Shown in pieces: positions 62,101 through 64,000 of a DNA stretch of 64,000 nucleotides (within the stretch, counting starts at the first letter, position 1; each line of letters opens with the position of its first letter). Origin of the DNA: Flavobacterium fluviale (lineage in GTDB: Bacteria > Bacteroidota > Bacteroidia > Flavobacteriales > Flavobacteriaceae); contig NZ_CP030261.1 in NCBI RefSeq assembly GCF_003312915.1, positions 248,001-312,000 on the forward strand. The letters are read 5' to 3'. The position numbers and the translations under genes are program-made. A model generated the notes under the pieces. The model saw only the letters and a list, made by a program, of their open reading frames with translations, was not told where the DNA came from and did not search any database.

Positions 62101-63192
62101 TCACTGTTTTTGTAATACTTCTAAAAGTAAATCATTCCATTGATTCATAACTCTTTTTTTAGAAAAACGTTCTAATTTACTTTTTTGATTTAAAATAGTA
62201 CTAGTTCTTAATTCTGGAGAATTTATCAATAAATCTAATTTTTCTGCGAATTTGATTTTATCATCTAGAGGAACTATAAATCCGTCTTTTTCATTAGAAA
62301 CAATAGTCTTTGGCCCATGTGGAGAATCATAAGAAATAATTGCAAGTTCTGCCTGCATTGCTTCTAACAATACCATTGGGAAAGCTTCTGATTTAGAAAC
62401 TAATACAAAAATTTTAGCCTGTTGCATTTTATTCTTAATTTCTGCAGTTCCAGGAAAAACTTTAAAACTTTGTTCAATCTTTTTTTCAAGAATTTTTTTC
62501 TGCAAATTTTTAATATTTCCATTTCCATAAACATGAACTTCCCAATTTAAATTTTCAGAGTGTATTATAGACCAGATATCAACCAAATGATCTAATTGTT
62601 TTTCTCCAACTATTCTCCCTGCCGAAATTATTATATTTTTTTTAATTGAATTCGATTCTTTAGATTCCTCTGTATCAATAAAATTTGGAATTACAGTTAA
62701 GTTTTTTAAATCGTAATAATCAAGTTCATATTTACTTAACAAAACAACTTTATCATATCTATTGATAATTTGATTTTTTAAGAACCATCCTTTTTTCTTA
62801 TTAGCGTAATTTGATCTGTGTATTTCTGTTATTTTAGGGATTTTAGTAGCAATAAAAGGAATGATTAAGGAATCAATACTAATCATATTCGTAAATAGAA
62901 CCTCTATTTTTTCACGCTCTATTATATCTTTAACTTTACGGTATAATTGTATAGCTTTAGGAATATTTTTTACATATTGAGTAATTCCGCCTCCTAATTG
63001 GGCAGAAATATTTAGATTATAACGTTTACAATTTGAATTTATATTATAAAAAAAAGGCATATCGATTTCTTTCTTAGTTATTAAAACTACCTCATAACCA
63101 AACATTTCAATCCATGCATTAATTTTTTCAGCTATGATTCGCTCAGTTCCTCCTATACCCGCCATTCTATAAACTAAAATTCCAATTTTCAT
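62101..63192 (-). CDS. Family 4 glycosyltransferase, tandem paralog A
   Basis: A 363-residue GT4 enzyme: YRMAGIGGTERIIAEKINAW at the start (GGTE), then the donor domain IISAGRIVGEKQLDHLVDIW, KSEAFPMVLLEAMQAELAII with the E-x7-E pair, and the tail KKRVMNQWNDLLLEVLQKQ. It closely resembles the partial gene upstream at 63337-64000 (same tail, same SEAFPMVLLEAM motif), so the two arose by duplication. It probably adds a specific sugar in the repeat unit of the surface polysaccharide. Confidence 0.92.
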   Translation of the reverse strand: MKIGILVYRMAGIGGTERIIAEKINAWIEMFGYEVVLITKKEIDMPFFYNINSNCKRYNLNISAQLGGGITQYVKNIPKAIQLYRKVKDIIEREKIEVLFTNMISIDSLIIPFIATKIPKITEIHRSNYANKKKGWFLKNQIINRYDKVVLLSKYELDYYDLKNLTVIPNFIDTEESKESNSIKKNIIISAGRIVGEKQLDHLVDIWSIIHSENLNWEVHVYGNGNIKNLQKKILEKKIEQSFKVFPGTAEIKNKMQQAKIFVLVSKSEAFPMVLLEAMQAELAIISYDSPHGPKTIVSNEKDGFIVPLDDKIKFAEKLDLLINSPELRTSTILNQKSKLERFSKKRVMNQWNDLLLEVLQKQ

Positions 63193-63336
63193 TCTGAGAC
63201 TATTTGAAATTGATCTGTATTTTTTTTATTATTCTGATTTCCTCTACAAAAGATTTGTATAATCTAAAAATTCTATTTTTGGCTCCGAACTGACTAAGTC
63301 AATTCTAACAATTGTAAAAGAATTTTTAGATATTAA

Positions 63337-64000
63337 TTACTTTTTTGCTAAAATTTCCAAAATTAAATCATTCCACTGATTCATAACTCTTTTTTTGGAA
63401 AACATATCCAGTTTCATCCTCTGATTTTCAATGAAATTTTCTCTCAGTAATGCATCATTAATCAGTAATTCTAATTTTTCGGCAAAAGATATTTTATTAT
63501 TCAATGGCACTATAAAACCATCTTTTCCATCAGTAACCATGCTTTTAGGTCCATTTGGCGAGTCATATGAAATGATAGGCAATTTTGCATTCATGGCCTC
63601 CAACAAAACCATTGGGAAGGCTTCGGTGGCAGAAACTAATGCAAAAATACTTGCATCCTGCATCTTGTTTTTTATTTGCGCTGTCGAGGGGAATATTTTA
63701 AAACTATCCTGCAAGGACATTGCATTAATCTTTTCTCTTAAAATTTCTATTGGACCGTCTCCATAAAGATGAACCTCCCATTGATCATATTTTGAAGCAA
63801 TTATAGACCAAATATCTATTAAATGATCAAATTGCTTTTCTCTTGAAATTCTACCAGCTGAGATTATAATATTTTTTTTATCGTTTTTAGAATAATTATA
63901 ATCTGAATTATCAATAAAATTAGGAATTACTGCAATGTTATCCAGTGGATAATAATCAACTTCACTTTTATTGAGCACTACAAATTTTTTGTATCTATTG
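63337..64000 (-). CDS. Family 4 glycosyltransferase, tandem paralog B (C-terminal part)
   Basis: The last 221 codons of a gene that begins beyond the high edge of the window. The frame is open to base 64000, and NRYKKFVVLNKSEVDYYPLD aligns with NRYDKVVLLSKYELDYYDLK of its neighbour, so the GTG at 63978 is not the true start. The donor domain has ISAGRISREKQFDHLIDIW, ATEAFPMVLLEAMNAKLPII and the end KKRVMNQWNDLILEILAKK. A 144-base gap without features separates it from paralog A. Function is as for the other GT4 enzymes; donor and acceptor are unknown. Confidence 0.9.
   Translation of the reverse strand, partial: NRYKKFVVLNKSEVDYYPLDNIAVIPNFIDNSDYNYSKNDKKNIIISAGRISREKQFDHLIDIWSIIASKYDQWEVHLYGDGPIEILREKINAMSLQDSFKIFPSTAQIKNKMQDASIFALVSATEAFPMVLLEAMNAKLPIISYDSPNGPKSMVTDGKDGFIVPLNNKISFAEKLELLINDALLRENFIENQRMKLDMFSKKRVMNQWNDLILEILAKK

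Overview
The window is AT-rich chromosomal DNA from a member of the Bacteroidota, almost certainly a Flavobacterium or a close relative. The sequence evidence is a set of promoters of the TTG-(about 19 nt)-TAnnTTTG type, few Shine-Dalgarno sites, a SusC/SusD pair, an HmuY-type heme locus, a PorV/PorQ-family outer membrane protein, DUF4105, DUF6607 and DUF5362 proteins, many SpII lipoproteins, and flavobacterial dispersed palindromes. No rRNA, phage, IS element or CRISPR array was found.

Layout. 1-3326: the end of an O-acylation operon on the minus strand (two SGNH hydrolases, one carrying a LysM domain, then an MBOAT acyltransferase cut by the window edge). 3604-7822: heme uptake, with HmuY lipoprotein and TonB receptor divergent from a DUF6607 protein. 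7894-12353: a SusCD pair, preceded by an orphan promoter/terminator unit that may be a small RNA. 12870-23791: housekeeping and envelope genes (argS, a TonB-dependent outer membrane protein, cutC, fabH, an S9 peptidase), plus a frameshifted GIY-YIG gene and a cluster of dispersed repeats. 23879-24829: an ABC ATPase.

24876-26739 is the accessory part: a 1.8 kb cassette flanked by perfect 26-bp direct repeats. It holds a Tae4-like peptidoglycan amidase toxin, a probable exported immunity protein, a three-frame pseudogene and two strong palindromes. The right repeat is one arm of the terminator of the neighbouring OmpA-family gene. The left repeat is an orphan copy of that arm and also supplies the -33 element of the ABC gene promoter. 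This looks like an effector/immunity cassette inserted at a terminator.

26774-42003: OmpA-like and lipocalin-like lipoproteins, htpG, a patatin-like lipase, small lipoproteins, two identical tRNA-Thr(TGT) genes each with its own promoter and terminator, an operon-like run idi-queD-bcp-manA, exported MsrB and MsrA, a META lipoprotein, an exported aminopeptidase P and a quinone oxidoreductase. 42129-43949: a SUKH-family protein with an unknown partner. 44026-54900: an FAD-dependent oxidoreductase, recQ (without the usual zinc cysteines), and an envelope-biogenesis run kdsD-tatC-CMD protein-lptB, then pssA with a GH25 lysozyme, and the PorV/PorQ-like protein with a DUF4105 protein.

56073-64000: a surface-polysaccharide cluster on the minus strand, with a polyprenyl-phosphate sugar-1-phosphate transferase, an O-antigen ligase/polymerase-like protein and five glycosyltransferase-type genes. 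Two of these are tandem paralogs; one runs off the window.
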